A DNA stretch of 64,000 bases from Photorhabdus luminescens subsp. luminescens (GCF_001083805.1 NZ_JXSK01000006.1:124001-188000), one strand, 5' to 3'; counted from the stretch's first letter, positions 9,914-19,092 are shown. Translations and numbers: made by a program. Notes: generated from the sequence alone by a model not told the origin.

Positions 9914-10180
9914 TTGAATCAGTTCTTTATAGATAAAGTTTCATGGACTTCGACTACAAATGAAGGGACTGGCTATACATATGATGTTTATCAACAACAA
10001 ATTGATTGGGATCTAAAAGTCAAAGGGAAAACTAACTTACAGCGTGCAATGATGGAAGGTAAACCTGCTCATCTAAATCTGCATCATTCACGTCAAGATG
10101 CTAGAGGAGCTTTGTTTGAAGTTAGTAATATCACCCATAAAGCACGTAGTGGCAAAGGACAAGAGAAAAATCCTCCATGA
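9914..10180 (+). pseudogene. Orphan Rhs tip, HNH/Endo VII nuclease with LHH motif, truncated
   Basis: The frame encodes KGKTNLQRAMMEGKPAHLNLHHSRQDARG, which carries the LHH motif of the HNH/endonuclease VII toxin group. It opens only with a TTG next to the IS66 remnant and has no Rhs core in front. The usual residues after the LHH motif give way to a basic tail (KARSGKGQEKNPP) running straight into a cassette-end hairpin. It is therefore cut at both ends. Such orphan tips are left when a new tip/immunity cassette displaces an old one. It is unlikely to be expressed unless it recombines back onto an Rhs core. Confidence 0.65.
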
Positions 10181-10200
10181 TCTTCCGGCTTTCTGATGAT

Positions 10201-10290
10201 CTATCTTGGTGCATACCCACGGTAAGCCAGCGCCGATTGGATCTTATCGATGGTATATTTATAAGAGAATGAATCCAATGGTTTAATTCC
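10201..10290 (-). repeat. Cassette-end motif, copy 2 (longest, about 30 codons)
   Basis: The minus strand reads GGIKPLDSFSYKYTIDKIQ followed by SALAYRGYAPR and a stop. This is the longest surviving version of the gene tail seen at 9623, 11350 and 12482. I do not recognise the protein. Confidence 0.5.
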
Positions 10291-10504
10291 GCCTCAAAAA
10301 AATCCAGTTTATTGTCAAGGTTATATTTCTTAGAAAATGAAATTTTCTTTATCCATGAGCAGGACAATATGATTGGAATGATTCTTAATGATGCTTTTCA
10401 TCCACATGAAGAAAATATGATTTTAAAAACAATAATCAGATGGATACGAAAAATAAAATATGGTTTGGTTAAGTATCTACAACTAAATGTGGGAGAGTAA
10501 ATTA
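10291..10504 (+). other. Cassette debris with a short ORF (10312-10500)
   Basis: An AT-rich stretch with a 62-codon frame (MSRLYFLENEIFF to LQLNVGE) whose stop lies four bases before the next start. Its place, just upstream of an immunity-like gene, suggests the end of another decayed toxin tip. I recognise no motif, and the frame could be chance. Confidence 0.25.
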
Positions 10505-11078
10505 ATGAAAAATGGGATTATGAAGGCTCCAGGCATGATATGTCTGATTATCTATTAGATAAGAAATGCCCTAATACTTTGTATTTGTTATGTAATAAAA
10601 TATTGGGAAATTGGGGTTTAATTATTATCAATACAATATGGCTCATATCCTATCTGATAGATTTCTCGATATTATCAATGAGTTTAAATTAAGCGATCAT
10701 GTTTTAAAAAAATTAATTGCGACATCTATTAAAGATGGAAAAACTATCAATAGCTCATTAAATTATCTTTTTTTTACTGACAAGGAGTTATTTCTGAATG
10801 AAAAAAATTCAATATTGGAAAAAGATGAATATGGAAGTTTAATGCCTCATAAATTGTCTTTTCATAATGAATCATTAAATTATGATATTTTTTCAATACG
10901 GACTACTTTATTAGCAGGATTTATCTTTATTTCAGAAAAAGTAGCTAACAAATTCAGTAAAGAAAATATCAAAAGAATAAAGCCAATTAAATTAGATGAA
11001 GTCTTGAATCACTATTGTGCAGATTTTAGGCACGGCATTAAAACTAATATCAAAAAAGGAAAAATAAAATTACCCTAA
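10505..11078 (+). pseudogene. Immunity-type gene broken by two homopolymer frameshifts
   Basis: An ATG at 10505 with a GGGAG ribosome site would read MK, then needs one extra A in the A-run at 10508-10512 to continue as KWDYEGSRHDMSDYLLDKK. Near 10612-10616 one extra G is needed to pass from GNW into GFNYYQYNMAHILSDRFL. The rest is open to 11078. Repaired, the protein is about 190 residues, soluble and AT-rich in coding, with an LSDRFLDIINEF segment faintly recalling the Imm11/DUF1629 or Imm43 immunity groups. The context (between an orphan tip and a cassette-end repeat) supports an immunity role. Both lesions are in homopolymers, so sequencing error is possible. Confidence 0.55.
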
Positions 11079-11087
11079 GCTAATAGT

Positions 11088-11390
11088 AAAAAGCCAGAAA
11101 GATCCCCGTGATCTTTCAGTTTTGTTATTTTTATGTTTAAAACAAATAGCTTACAGGGTTAGACTTATATATTAAATATATAACTTAAAATCACAAAAAT
11201 ATAAAATAAATAAGAATATAAACAAAGGAATAATACAGAAAAATATAAGATTCATGGTAAATATATACATAGGCTATATTTTAGCTATTTTATTCTGTTT
11301 TCTCCCTGAAACAGCAAAAAGCCGGAATTGCTTCCGGCTGGCTTCTTTCTTACCGAGGTGAATACCCATGCCACGCCAACGCCGACGGGT
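11088..11390 (+). repeat. Cassette-end direct repeat, copy A (~300 bp)
   Basis: It begins with a hairpin (AAAGCCAGAAAGATC / GATCTTTCAG), continues through about 200 bp of AT-rich sequence, and ends in a second hairpin (GCCGGAA/TTCCGGC) and the TACCCATGCCACGCCA motif. It aligns over its full length with 12219-12510 with scattered differences. Both copies close a toxin/immunity pair. On the minus strand, 11350-11390 carries SALAWHGYSPR and a stop, copy 3 of the cassette-end motif. Confidence 0.8.
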
Positions 11391-11412
11391 TAGTGCAATG
11401 GCAAGACATTAG

Positions 11413-11643
11413 GGCAACCATCATGGATATACAGATGCAATGAGGAACGCTTTAGATAAAATAGATCTTAAACAATCAAAAGAAGCTATATCGAAACAAG
11501 TAGCCAACATACAAAATATAGCTAAAAAAGGAATGGCGGACGGAAGATCTAAAGATATGCATAACACGAAAATATTTGTTAAAGATATTAACCAAATAGG
11601 CAGGAAAAGAGTATTTTATCGTTGGAGTGAAATATTAGGGTGA
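11413..11643 (+). pseudogene. Orphan Rhs toxin-tip fragment
   Basis: After an in-frame stop at 11410, a short frame reads GNHHGYTDAMRNALDKI, then a lysine-rich helical stretch, and ends RVFYRWSEILG. It could start at the ATG at 11440. Like the Rhs tip at 8966-9283 it is AT-rich, lacks a core, and is followed immediately by a small acidic protein gene (start six bases after the stop). I read it as the 3' end of a displaced toxin tip. The activity is not recognised; the HH pair alone is not enough for a nuclease call. Confidence 0.45.
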
Positions 11644-11648
11644 TATCA

Positions 11649-12197
11649 ATGAATGAAACAATAGATTTTTATATGGAGCCAATGATATTTTTTAAAAGCT
11701 CTGATTTTCTTTCAGGCTCTTCTGGTAAATTAGAAGAGTATGAAATTATAGAAGATAAAGATGATGCTATGAAACTTCTTTTTGATCAAGATATTATGAG
11801 TTCATATATAATTTGGGGCGATTTTTTTTCTGAACTTGTATCTGAGTTTTATCTTCATGATGATTATAAAAAGGCAGAAAAAGATATTCTTGATAGAACT
11901 AAAGTATCAACTGAGGATTATGTAAAGGAAAATATCAGAAAGAGAAAATTATATCTGATGAGAAAAAAACAAGGATTAGCTGATAACGCAGAATATGATT
12001 CTTTCTTAGAAGAAGTTGGCGATGAGTGTCACTATATGTTAAATATGATTAGTATTTATCGATATTTATTTTCTTTTAATAATAATTCTAAATTGGAGGA
12101 AGTATTCTCCATATTTAAAAAAGGTTTTATGCCATGTGGTGTTACTAAGGATAAAAAAATAGTCGTTTTTAATCCAATGGTATTAAAAGATAATTGA
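11649..12197 (+). CDS. Putative immunity protein of an orphan Rhs cassette
   Basis: This 182-residue acidic protein starts at the ATG at 11649 (MNETIDFYMEPMIFFKSS), with AGGG eight bases upstream. The GTG at 11640 is a weaker option. I recognise no family. It has no signal peptide or membrane segment and carries a charged middle region (about residues 75-120). Its place directly behind a toxin-tip fragment and in front of a cassette-end repeat makes an immunity role likely. Unlike its neighbours it appears intact, which would make sense if retained to protect against related strains still carrying the toxin. Confidence 0.6.
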   Translation: MNETIDFYMEPMIFFKSSDFLSGSSGKLEEYEIIEDKDDAMKLLFDQDIMSSYIIWGDFFSELVSEFYLHDDYKKAEKDILDRTKVSTEDYVKENIRKRKLYLMRKKQGLADNAEYDSFLEEVGDECHYMLNMISIYRYLFSFNNNSKLEEVFSIFKKGFMPCGVTKDKKIVVFNPMVLKDN

Positions 12198-12218
12198 CAT
12201 AGAAAACATATAATCATG

Positions 12219-12510
12219 AAAAAGCCGGGAAGCTCCCCGTGATCTTCCGGCTTTGTTATTTTTACGCTTAAAATAAATATTTTACAGGGTTGATATTATA
12301 TGTTAAATATATAAATTAAAAACACAAAAATATAAAATAAATAAAAGGATAAACAAAGAAATAATACAGAAAAATATAAAATTCATATAAAATATATAAA
12401 TAAGATATATTTTTTGCTATTTTATTCTGTTTTCTCCCTTAAACAGTAAAAAGCCGGAATCACTTCCGGCTGGCTTCTCTCTTACCGTGGTGAATACCCG
12501 TGACACGCCA
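12219..12510 (+). repeat. Cassette-end direct repeat, copy B, fused to MARTX sequence
   Basis: This is the second copy of the repeat at 11088-11390, with the same two hairpins and AT-rich middle. It includes copy 4 of the cassette-end motif (minus strand LACHGYSPR and stop at 12482-12510). Similarity stops at CACGCCA (12504-12510), and the next base begins MARTX homology. Confidence 0.8.
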
Positions 12511-15500
12511 GTCAGTGGTGGTACATAAAGAGCGTGCGCAAACCGTTTGGTCATTCTATGATCCTAATTTTGGCGCCAAATCGTTTGCTAACTATGATGA
12601 TTTCCGTCGTTTTATGGATTCTTTTCATAAAGGTTACCTGACCAGCTATAACTTTCAGGCGAGTGAACAGCGGGATCAAAGCTTCTATGTTCAATTCAAT
12701 CGGTTTGAAGAGGGTAGCATTGCGAAATATGACGGTATCTGGAAAACGGCGCGTGATGGTGAACAGGGCTACATACTGCGAGCATTAAAAGAACAAAATA
12801 AGATTTTTACTTTGGGTTCAGGGGTGACTGGACGTGTAGTTGATTACCGTGAAAACCATATAACGTTAGAAGTGACGACTAAACAGGGTGAGAAAATCCT
12901 GGTTGAAGTTGCAGATAATAACTTTAAGCAAGCTGTCAACTTTGTGCAGTTGAATATCGGCAAAGTACTGACTTATTCGACGGTAAGTAAATTGACATTT
13001 AAAGCCCCGGTTGATAGCGAAGCGTCTCTGCCGTCCTCTACGTTGGAACGATTGTCATCGAGTGACGTTATTAAAAACAAAAATGTCGATGCTTGGGAAC
13101 GTGTGACTGTCACACCGCAAACTGATGACCGCGAAACGCGTTTTAGTGGGCAGATTATTATTCAGATAGAAAATGATCCGGTTGTTGCCAGAGCTGCGGC
13201 TAATCTTGCGGGGAAACATCCGGGTTCTAGTGTCATTGTTCAACTTGATGCTGATGGTAAATATCGTGTGGTCTATGGCGATCCTGCTAAATTATCGGGC
13301 AAGTTACGCTGGCAGATTGTAGGTCACGGCCGTGGTGAATCAGAGCAGAATAACAGTCGTCTGAGTGGTTATCGTGCCGATGAGCTGGCAGTAAAACTAA
13401 AGCAGTTCAGCCAGCATTTTGGTCACATGGAGAAACTCAGCCACATCAGTATCGTCGGTTGTGCGCTGATCAGTGATGATAAACGGGACGGCTTTGCACG
13501 TCGTTTTATCATGGAACTAGATAAGCAAGGTATTCGCAGTGATGTTTCGGCGCGCCGTAGTGAAGTGGCGGTTGATGTAACGGGCCGTAAGTTTACTCGT
13601 GACAGAAATAACCAATGGGTTAACAACCTGCCCGATAACAAAATCGTATTCAGATGGAACCCGCAGGGGGAACTGACGAGTAATACAGAAAGGGTAGTAC
13701 GCGGTATTGCTGAAAGTGATATCAATCTTCCCCACGTTGGGGCAGCCAGTTCAGATGAATCAGTCAGAGGGGCGATTGCGAATAATTCGCATGTTTTCAC
13801 TGCACCGAAGAAACACCGGGCCAGAATAAGTAGTCATTTAGGTAGTACATCGAATACTCATCAATGGGAATATTCCGGCAATATTCAGATCAATGTGGGA
13901 GAGGGGGAATTTACCGCGCTCAACTGGGGAACCTCGAATGTCGGTATTAAAGTGGGTGCTGGTGGTTTTAAATCACTGGCTTTTGGTGACAATAACCTGA
14001 TGGTTCACATCGGTGATGGTGATAGTCAACACAGTTTCGATATGGGCGGCTATCGAGCGTTTGAAGGGGCGCAAATGTTTATCGGTAATCGTAATGTGAG
14101 TTTTAACATGGGTCGCAGTAACGATCTGATTGTGATGATGGATAAATCTATTCCGACGCCGCCATTGATCAATCCGTTTGATGGTGCTGCGCGTGTTGCC
14201 GATGTACTGCAAGGTATTGCGCGTTTTGATGAAGGGCAGATGTGGGCAGCCGCTCGAAATGAGCAGTGGACAGTAGCTGGTGCGAAGAAGTTTATTCAGG
14301 GTGTGTCTGGTTTGGATCAAACCAGCAGCGTGGATTATCGCACCTTGCTTGATCTGGATTCGCAAAATGGACGTAGCAGCCGTGGATTGGAAGATGATAT
14401 CGAATTAACCCTGAATAAAAAGTATAACGAGTGGTTAAGCAACACGGGCAACCGTGCTGATGTTGACAATATGAGTCGTGCGGATAAATTCCGGTTGGCG
14501 AATGAGAAACTGGCATTCAACTTTGCGGTGGGTGGTCAGGGGGCGGATATTCAGGTGACAACGGGTAGCTGGAACTTAATGTTTGGCGACAATATCCAGT
14601 CGATTCTGGATACCAACCTAGGTTCATTGTTTGGTTTGATGACGCAGCAGGTTACGGCAACAGGTTTGACAAAGACCACCTTCACCTATCATCCGCACGA
14701 TTTACCGCGTCAGCTTAAGAACAGGCTGCTTGGTCGGTTGTCGGAGATTGGAGCGGATACCACCTTTGCCGATATCTTTGGCGTAGATTACACCGCTGAG
14801 GGGCGCATGGTCTCCCGTACCGGGGAGCCTGTTGATAGAGTCGCTATTCTGCAAGAGCTGGTTGAAATTATTGGGGGATTCGGTGGAGAACAACTGAAAG
14901 CGTTTATTCATCCAGATAAATGGCTTGATGATTTGCGATCTGGCATCAGTATGGGCGCGGAGGGTGTGAGGTCATTTGTCGAAAGTCATGGCTTAAAAGA
15001 GAAAAAGGTTGAGGGAAAACAGCAGGTTTCAACAGCGAATAGCGAGATTGCAAAAGTGCAAATCAACTTGTCTGCGACTGACAATAACAACCCGGAACGA
15101 ATGTTTGGTTTTAATGCATTGAACTTGCCTAACCTGTTTGCGACGATATTCAGTAAAGATAAACAAACAGAAATGAAATCATTAGTCACCAATCTTAAAG
15201 AGAATCTAACGGCTGATTTGCTTAATATGGAAGAGAAAACGTTTGATTTTCTGCGTAATAGCGGCCATTTACAGGGAGATGGCGATATTCACGTGTCGTT
15301 GGGTAACAGTAACTTTAACTGGGGCGGTGACGGAAAAGATCTTGGTGCTTATCTGGGAGATAACAACAACTTCTGGGGTGGTCGCGGTGATGACGTTTTC
15401 TATGCAATGGGCATATCTAATATCTATACCGGTGGTGAAGGTCGCGATCTAGGCATCTTAATGGGGCGTGAAAATATGATGTTCGGCGGTACTGGCGATG

Positions 15501-16383
15501 ATACCTCGGTGATGGCTGGACGTATAAACCATCTATTTATGGGTGAAGGTAATGACCAGGCGTTTGTCTTTGGTGAAGATGGTTTTATTGATGTCGGTAA
15601 TGGGCAAGATTATGTAGTAGCTTCGGGTAATAGCAACCGGGTAGATACCGGGGAAGACCAAGATTATGCGGTGACTATCGGTAATAATAATCAGGTTAAT
15701 CTGGCTAAAGGGGATGACTTTGCCAGAGTATTTGGTAATAGCAACTGGATTGAGGGTAGCGTTGGCAACGATGTGATTAAGCTGATGGGCTACCATGCAG
15801 TGATTAATGGTGGAGAAGGTGATGATCACTTGATAGCTGATGCTATTTCGAAATTTAGCCAATTTGACGGCGGTGAGGGGCAAGATCTTCTGGTATTAGG
15901 TGGTTATCGGAACAATTTCCAGGAGGAACGGGTGTAGACAGTTTTGTCGTGAGTGGCGAGGTGATTGATACGTTGGTCAATGACATCAGCGCGGAAGATA
16001 TGATCCTGTTTAATGGTGATATTGACTGGCAAAACCTGTGGTTCCAGCGCAGTGGGTATGATCTGGTGCTGTCAGTGGATCGTCAAATTCAGGACACCAC
16101 CGCTCAGGGAATATTTGAATCGGTAGGTTCGGTTACCTTTAATGATTACTTTAATGGCAATCGCGCCAAGTTGGTGATACAGATGGGTAATGAGGACGTA
16201 TCAGGCGAGCGTAAATTTACGGCATTATCAGATAATGCGGTGGATTCCTTGATTCAGGGAATGAGTAGTTTTGCCCCGATCGCCGGTGATAATGGTTTTA
16301 TTGAAAATCTGGAGAGTCAAGCGAAAGCGGCTATCGCAATGGCGTGGATAGATACCACAATGGGTAAGGGAAAATTTGCTTAA
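12511..16383 (+). pseudogene. MARTX toxin pseudogene: 5'-truncated and frameshifted
   Basis: From TCAGTGGTGG (12512) the sequence follows the intact toxin from 29590 on. It starts just after the catalytic His of the C58 protease domain, so the protease has lost its Cys and His and keeps only the Asp (FYDPNFG). The CPD is present (His at 13325-13327, Cys at 13460-13462, 45 codons apart), then the C-terminal repeats. At about 15922-15925 one G is missing relative to the other copies (CCAGGAGGAACG in place of CCAGGGAGGAACG). Translation stops at 15937; the proper frame resumes and ends at 16383 with GKGKFA. No toxin start or repeat arm is present. The ATG/GTG options near 12500 lie in the foreign cassette end. 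Confidence 0.9.
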
Positions 16384-16420
16384 TTAGCTCTTTATAAATT
16401 AGTAAAAAAGTTTTAATAAG

Positions 16421-16448
16421 GTGGCTCGCAGAAAGGTGGGCCATTTTT
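16421..16448 (+). terminator. Terminator after the MARTX pseudogene
   Basis: A hairpin GTGGCTCGC / GTGGGCCA followed by T's, homologous to the one after MARTX unit 1. Confidence 0.65.
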
Positions 16449-16801
16449 GGGAATTTTTATTCAGGAATTATTTCTGGGTTTTATTTTTTAATGCTTTTAA
16501 TTGATGTTTTATCATTGTTTTAATATTAAATTTAGAATTTCATTATTAAATGGATTTAATTACAACGTTTAATTGTTTCTACTATAGGACTATATTGTTT
16601 TTGTATGATCATATTAATGAATTAATTTATTGTTATTATGCCGATTTTGGTTATGTGTCAAAATAGGAATGCCACAAATAATATAAGTTTAAAATGTTAT
16701 TTAATTACTGTTGTAAAAGTTAATCGTTAAAATCTGAGTAATAACAAACTCTCATAAAATCTTGCCCCTACTAACACAGAGGCAGATTTTGCTTAGTGTT
16801 G
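16449..16801. other. AT-rich intergenic region; nothing recognised
   Basis: About 350 bp, very AT-rich, between the MARTX pseudogene terminator and the convergent vapC gene. No ORF, RNA or repeat was recognised. Confidence 0.4.
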
Positions 16802-17206
16802 TCAATCTAGTGTCCAATCTTCCACTCTCAATCCATCAACCCTATTGAATTCCTTTGTGTTATTGGTAACAACTATCAATCCCTTACTTCTTGCATGTCC
16901 TGCAATATGCAGATCGTTATCCCCGATTCGTTTTCCAATTTTTTCTAGTGACGCACGAATATTTCCATAGTGAAATGCGGCTTGTTCGTCATAAGGAAGA
17001 ATAGTTAATCGAGAAACAAAATCTTCTATAACTGCCAGATTTTTCTCAGGATTTCCACTTTTTTCGGCCCCAAAAATCAGTTCTGCTAATGTGATCGTAG
17101 AAATAGCCATGTGGTCTGTATTCTTATTGAATTTAGGCAGAATGGATTCAGGGCGCTTTTTTATCGTGGAAATCACGATATTAGTATCGAGCAAATACTT
17201 AATCAT
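16802..17206 (-). CDS. vapC: VapC-family PIN-domain ribonuclease toxin
   Basis: The 134-residue protein has the PIN-domain acidic residues: Asp in YLLDTNI near the N-terminus, Glu in ITLAELIFG, and the Asp pair in GDNDLHIAGHA, then VTNNTKEF. VapC toxins cleave RNA (often initiator tRNA) and are held in check by VapB. The ATG at 17206 overlaps the end of vapB by eight bases. A GTG six codons earlier is possible but less likely. The closest remembered relatives are the MvpT/VagD group of enterobacterial plasmids. Confidence 0.92.
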   Translation of the reverse strand: MIKYLLDTNIVISTIKKRPESILPKFNKNTDHMAISTITLAELIFGAEKSGNPEKNLAVIEDFVSRLTILPYDEQAAFHYGNIRASLEKIGKRIGDNDLHIAGHARSKGLIVVTNNTKEFNRVDGLRVEDWTLD

Positions 17207-17441
17207 CGAAAGATTCTCTTTCACTTGTTACTTGATCAGGACGTTCAGGTAAAAAATCGTCAGTTACAGATTGATCAGACAGAAAAAAGCTATCCCATGT
17301 ATTCTGTGCGGGCGCAATAATTCGTTCCTTGCCTTTTGACCTAACAGTAACTTCTTTAACATTATCAGGGAAACGGAGATCTGCGGGTAACCTTACATTC
17401 TGAGTTCGGTTGCTCATAAAAACTTTGCTTTGATATATCAT
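17199..17441 (-). CDS. vapB: VapB-family antitoxin (AbrB/MazE-like)
   Basis: This 80-residue protein has an N-terminal swapped-hairpin DNA-binding segment (NRTQNVRLPADLRFPDNVKE) and a C-terminal tail (TWDSFFLSDQSVTDDFLPER) that in VagC/MvpA proteins wraps the toxin. The start at 17441 is preceded by GAGGTG at proper spacing. First gene of the vapBC operon, 20 bp downstream of a perfect inverted repeat that is probably its operator. Confidence 0.9.
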   Translation of the reverse strand: MIYQSKVFMSNRTQNVRLPADLRFPDNVKEVTVRSKGKERIIAPAQNTWDSFFLSDQSVTDDFLPERPDQVTSERESFDD

Positions 17442-17461
17442 GGCACACCTCTTTGATTGTT

Positions 17462-17484
17462 GCTATATACTATTAGTATATAGC
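17462..17484 (-). promoter_or_regulatory. Probable VapBC operator palindrome
   Basis: Perfect 9-bp arms GCTATATAC and GTATATAGC are separated by TATTA. It lies just upstream of vapB, where VapBC complexes bind to repress their own promoter. Confidence 0.7.
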
Positions 17485-17907
17485 ATGAAGTCGAATATGG
17501 GCAAGGTCTATGTTAAATGCAGGTTGTATCAGTTTATTGTAGTTATGCCAGCATCTTCAATTTGAGAGGAACGGATTGATCACCCCTAGCTGATGGAAGA
17601 CTTTTGGTGGGATTCCATTGTTATACATGGAATTATGAGTGGTATAAGATGTAGCGCTATTTTGGAATTTTATTTTTATACGAAGATCAACAGTGATCAT
17701 ACAGCAACATTTTGGGTTGTGTTGGTTGCTATACATTTTTTAGCCTCAAGATAAAGAATTTTTAAATCTTTAATTCTTTATATATCAGAAATATAGTTTT
17801 AACTCATTGACTTTATTAGAATTAACCTTGTCAGGATTGAGTATTTAGAGGTACATTATATGTGTAAATTGCCAGTTTGGTATTTCGAAAAAGTCTTGGA
17901 GGTTTCT
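17485..17907. other. Intergenic with a decayed repeat of the ParS leader region
   Basis: At about 17612-17680 the sequence (ATTGTTATACATGGAATTATG onward) resembles 22098-22165 at roughly 70 percent. On the plus strand both read IVIHxIxSG, upstream of the ParS/Xre pseudogene in the second case. It may be the front end of another lost antitoxin gene. The rest is AT-rich and probably holds the promoter of the Panacea pair. Confidence 0.35.
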
Positions 17908-18468
17908 ATGTTTTGCGAAGAAAAAGTAGCCCAAATGGCTGCCTATTTGCTGCATAAGCGCGGCGGGCGCATGGCATATCTGAAGCTTATGAAGTTGCTT
18001 TATCTGGCAGATAGGGTATCTATGAATGACTATGGCTACCCTATCACTGGTGATCGAATGGTATCTATGCCTAGAGGGCCAGTTTTATCGCAAACCTTAA
18101 ATTTAATTACTGGAGATTACGCCAGTGATGAATTTGGGTGGGGGGCATGGATGAAAAGTGAAGAGAATTATGAAATTTCACTCAAACGGAAAGGTGTAAC
18201 AAGGGATGATTTTGCATCTCTTTCTGATGCTGAATTAAAGGTTCTGGATGCCATTTGGGAACAGTTCGGTCATATGAGCCGCTTTGATATTGTGGAGTAT
18301 ACCCATAAACATTGTACTGAGTGGCAAGATCCAGGCGGCAGTTCTTATCCTATTTCACCAAGTTCTGTTTTTATTGCTGTCGGTAAATCACCAGAAGTTG
18401 CTGAGAAATTGGCGCGAGAGTTAATAGAAAGGCAACAACTGGACTGTTTTCTTCAAGGATTGCGGTGA
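17908..18468 (+). CDS. Panacea-domain (SocA/DUF4065) antitoxin
   Basis: The 186-residue protein starts at 17908 behind an ideal GGAGG. An ATG 48 bases upstream lacks a ribosome site. MAAYLLHKRGGRMAYLKLMK, LLYLADRVSMNDYG and MVSMPRGPVLS form the classical Panacea/DUF4065 N-terminal region, and a C-terminal helical part ends with LARELIERQQL. Panacea proteins are antitoxins that neutralise many unrelated partner toxins, and they often lie in prophages. The next gene overlaps its stop, giving a two-gene toxin-antitoxin operon closed by the terminator at 18893. Confidence 0.85.
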   Translation: MFCEEKVAQMAAYLLHKRGGRMAYLKLMKLLYLADRVSMNDYGYPITGDRMVSMPRGPVLSQTLNLITGDYASDEFGWGAWMKSEENYEISLKRKGVTRDDFASLSDAELKVLDAIWEQFGHMSRFDIVEYTHKHCTEWQDPGGSSYPISPSSVFIAVGKSPEVAEKLARELIERQQLDCFLQGLR

Positions 18469-18869
18469 TGTCGGGTGGGATTTTAAGGAAAGGAAGTTTA
18501 CTTATCCCATCCGGGTATACAGATCACTTATATATTATCTGCTGTGATCCCGTTTTTTACCCTAAAAAAACTAAGACATGTTTTCTGGCTGTAAATATCA
18601 GCTCTTTGAAACCGGATATACCGTATGATCGAACATGTATATTGAATTGTGGCGATCATCCTTTTATTAGACATCCGAGTTTTGTTTTCTATGGTCGTGC
18701 TGATATTTTTGGTTCAGTAACAGTTGAACAGCATATGGCTGCTGGTGATATTAAAATCCATGAACCATGTGGTGATTCTGTTTTTAATCGGATTCTTTCT
18801 GGGTTTGATATATCTCCACATGTAACTTTAGAAATTCGAAATTTCTATAAAAAATATTGTATTAACTAA
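18468..18869 (+). CDS. Putative toxin partner of the Panacea antitoxin
   Basis: The 133-residue protein starts in the TGATG overlap with the antitoxin stop. It begins with a beta-rich segment (LRKGSLLIPSGYTDHLYIIC), then FLAVNISSL, and a distinctive GDHPFIRHPSFVFYGRADI block. I recall this pattern from small proteins encoded next to Panacea antitoxins. The order, a short loop-rich barrel followed by C-terminal helices, could fit a PemK/MazF-like fold, but that is inference. Four cysteines are present. The biochemical target is unknown. Confidence 0.6.
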   Translation: MSGGILRKGSLLIPSGYTDHLYIICCDPVFYPKKTKTCFLAVNISSLKPDIPYDRTCILNCGDHPFIRHPSFVFYGRADIFGSVTVEQHMAAGDIKIHEPCGDSVFNRILSGFDISPHVTLEIRNFYKKYCIN

Positions 18870-18892
18870 ATTTCGTTTTAAATATTAAATTC

Positions 18893-18922
18893 AAGGCCAC
18901 ACTTTGGTGTGGCCTTGTTTTA
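18893..18922 (+). terminator. Terminator of the Panacea toxin-antitoxin operon
   Basis: Perfect arms AAGGCCACAC-type and GTGTGGCCTT with a three-base loop, followed by GTTTT. Confidence 0.85.
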
Positions 18923-18932
18923 TGGGTGGAAT

Positions 18933-19092
18933 ATGCCAAAAACAATCAAAGGTCAAAAAGGCGATGGCAGTAAGCAACGAACTTCCAATTGAGGCCCCGG
19001 ATTCAATTCAATCAATATCTAGGACTAAGCTACTAATAGCTCTTAGTGAAGGTGAATTTGCTGGTGGGTTGGATGGTACCAATTGCAACAGT
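18933..19092 (+). pseudogene. Lambda-type tail-tip protein J remnant (N-terminus, frameshifted)
   Basis: An ATG at 18933 reads MPKTIKGQKGDGSKQRT. After a frameshift near 18985 the neighbouring frame continues as IEAPDSIQSISRTKLLI, then ALSEGEFAGGLDGTN. Together this matches the beginning of phage host-specificity protein J as I remember it (GKGG...PxExPDSLQS...LIALGEGEFAGGLDGT). About 50 of the usual 1100 or more residues remain. It marks an old prophage in the region and may explain the nearby Panacea pair. Confidence 0.65.
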
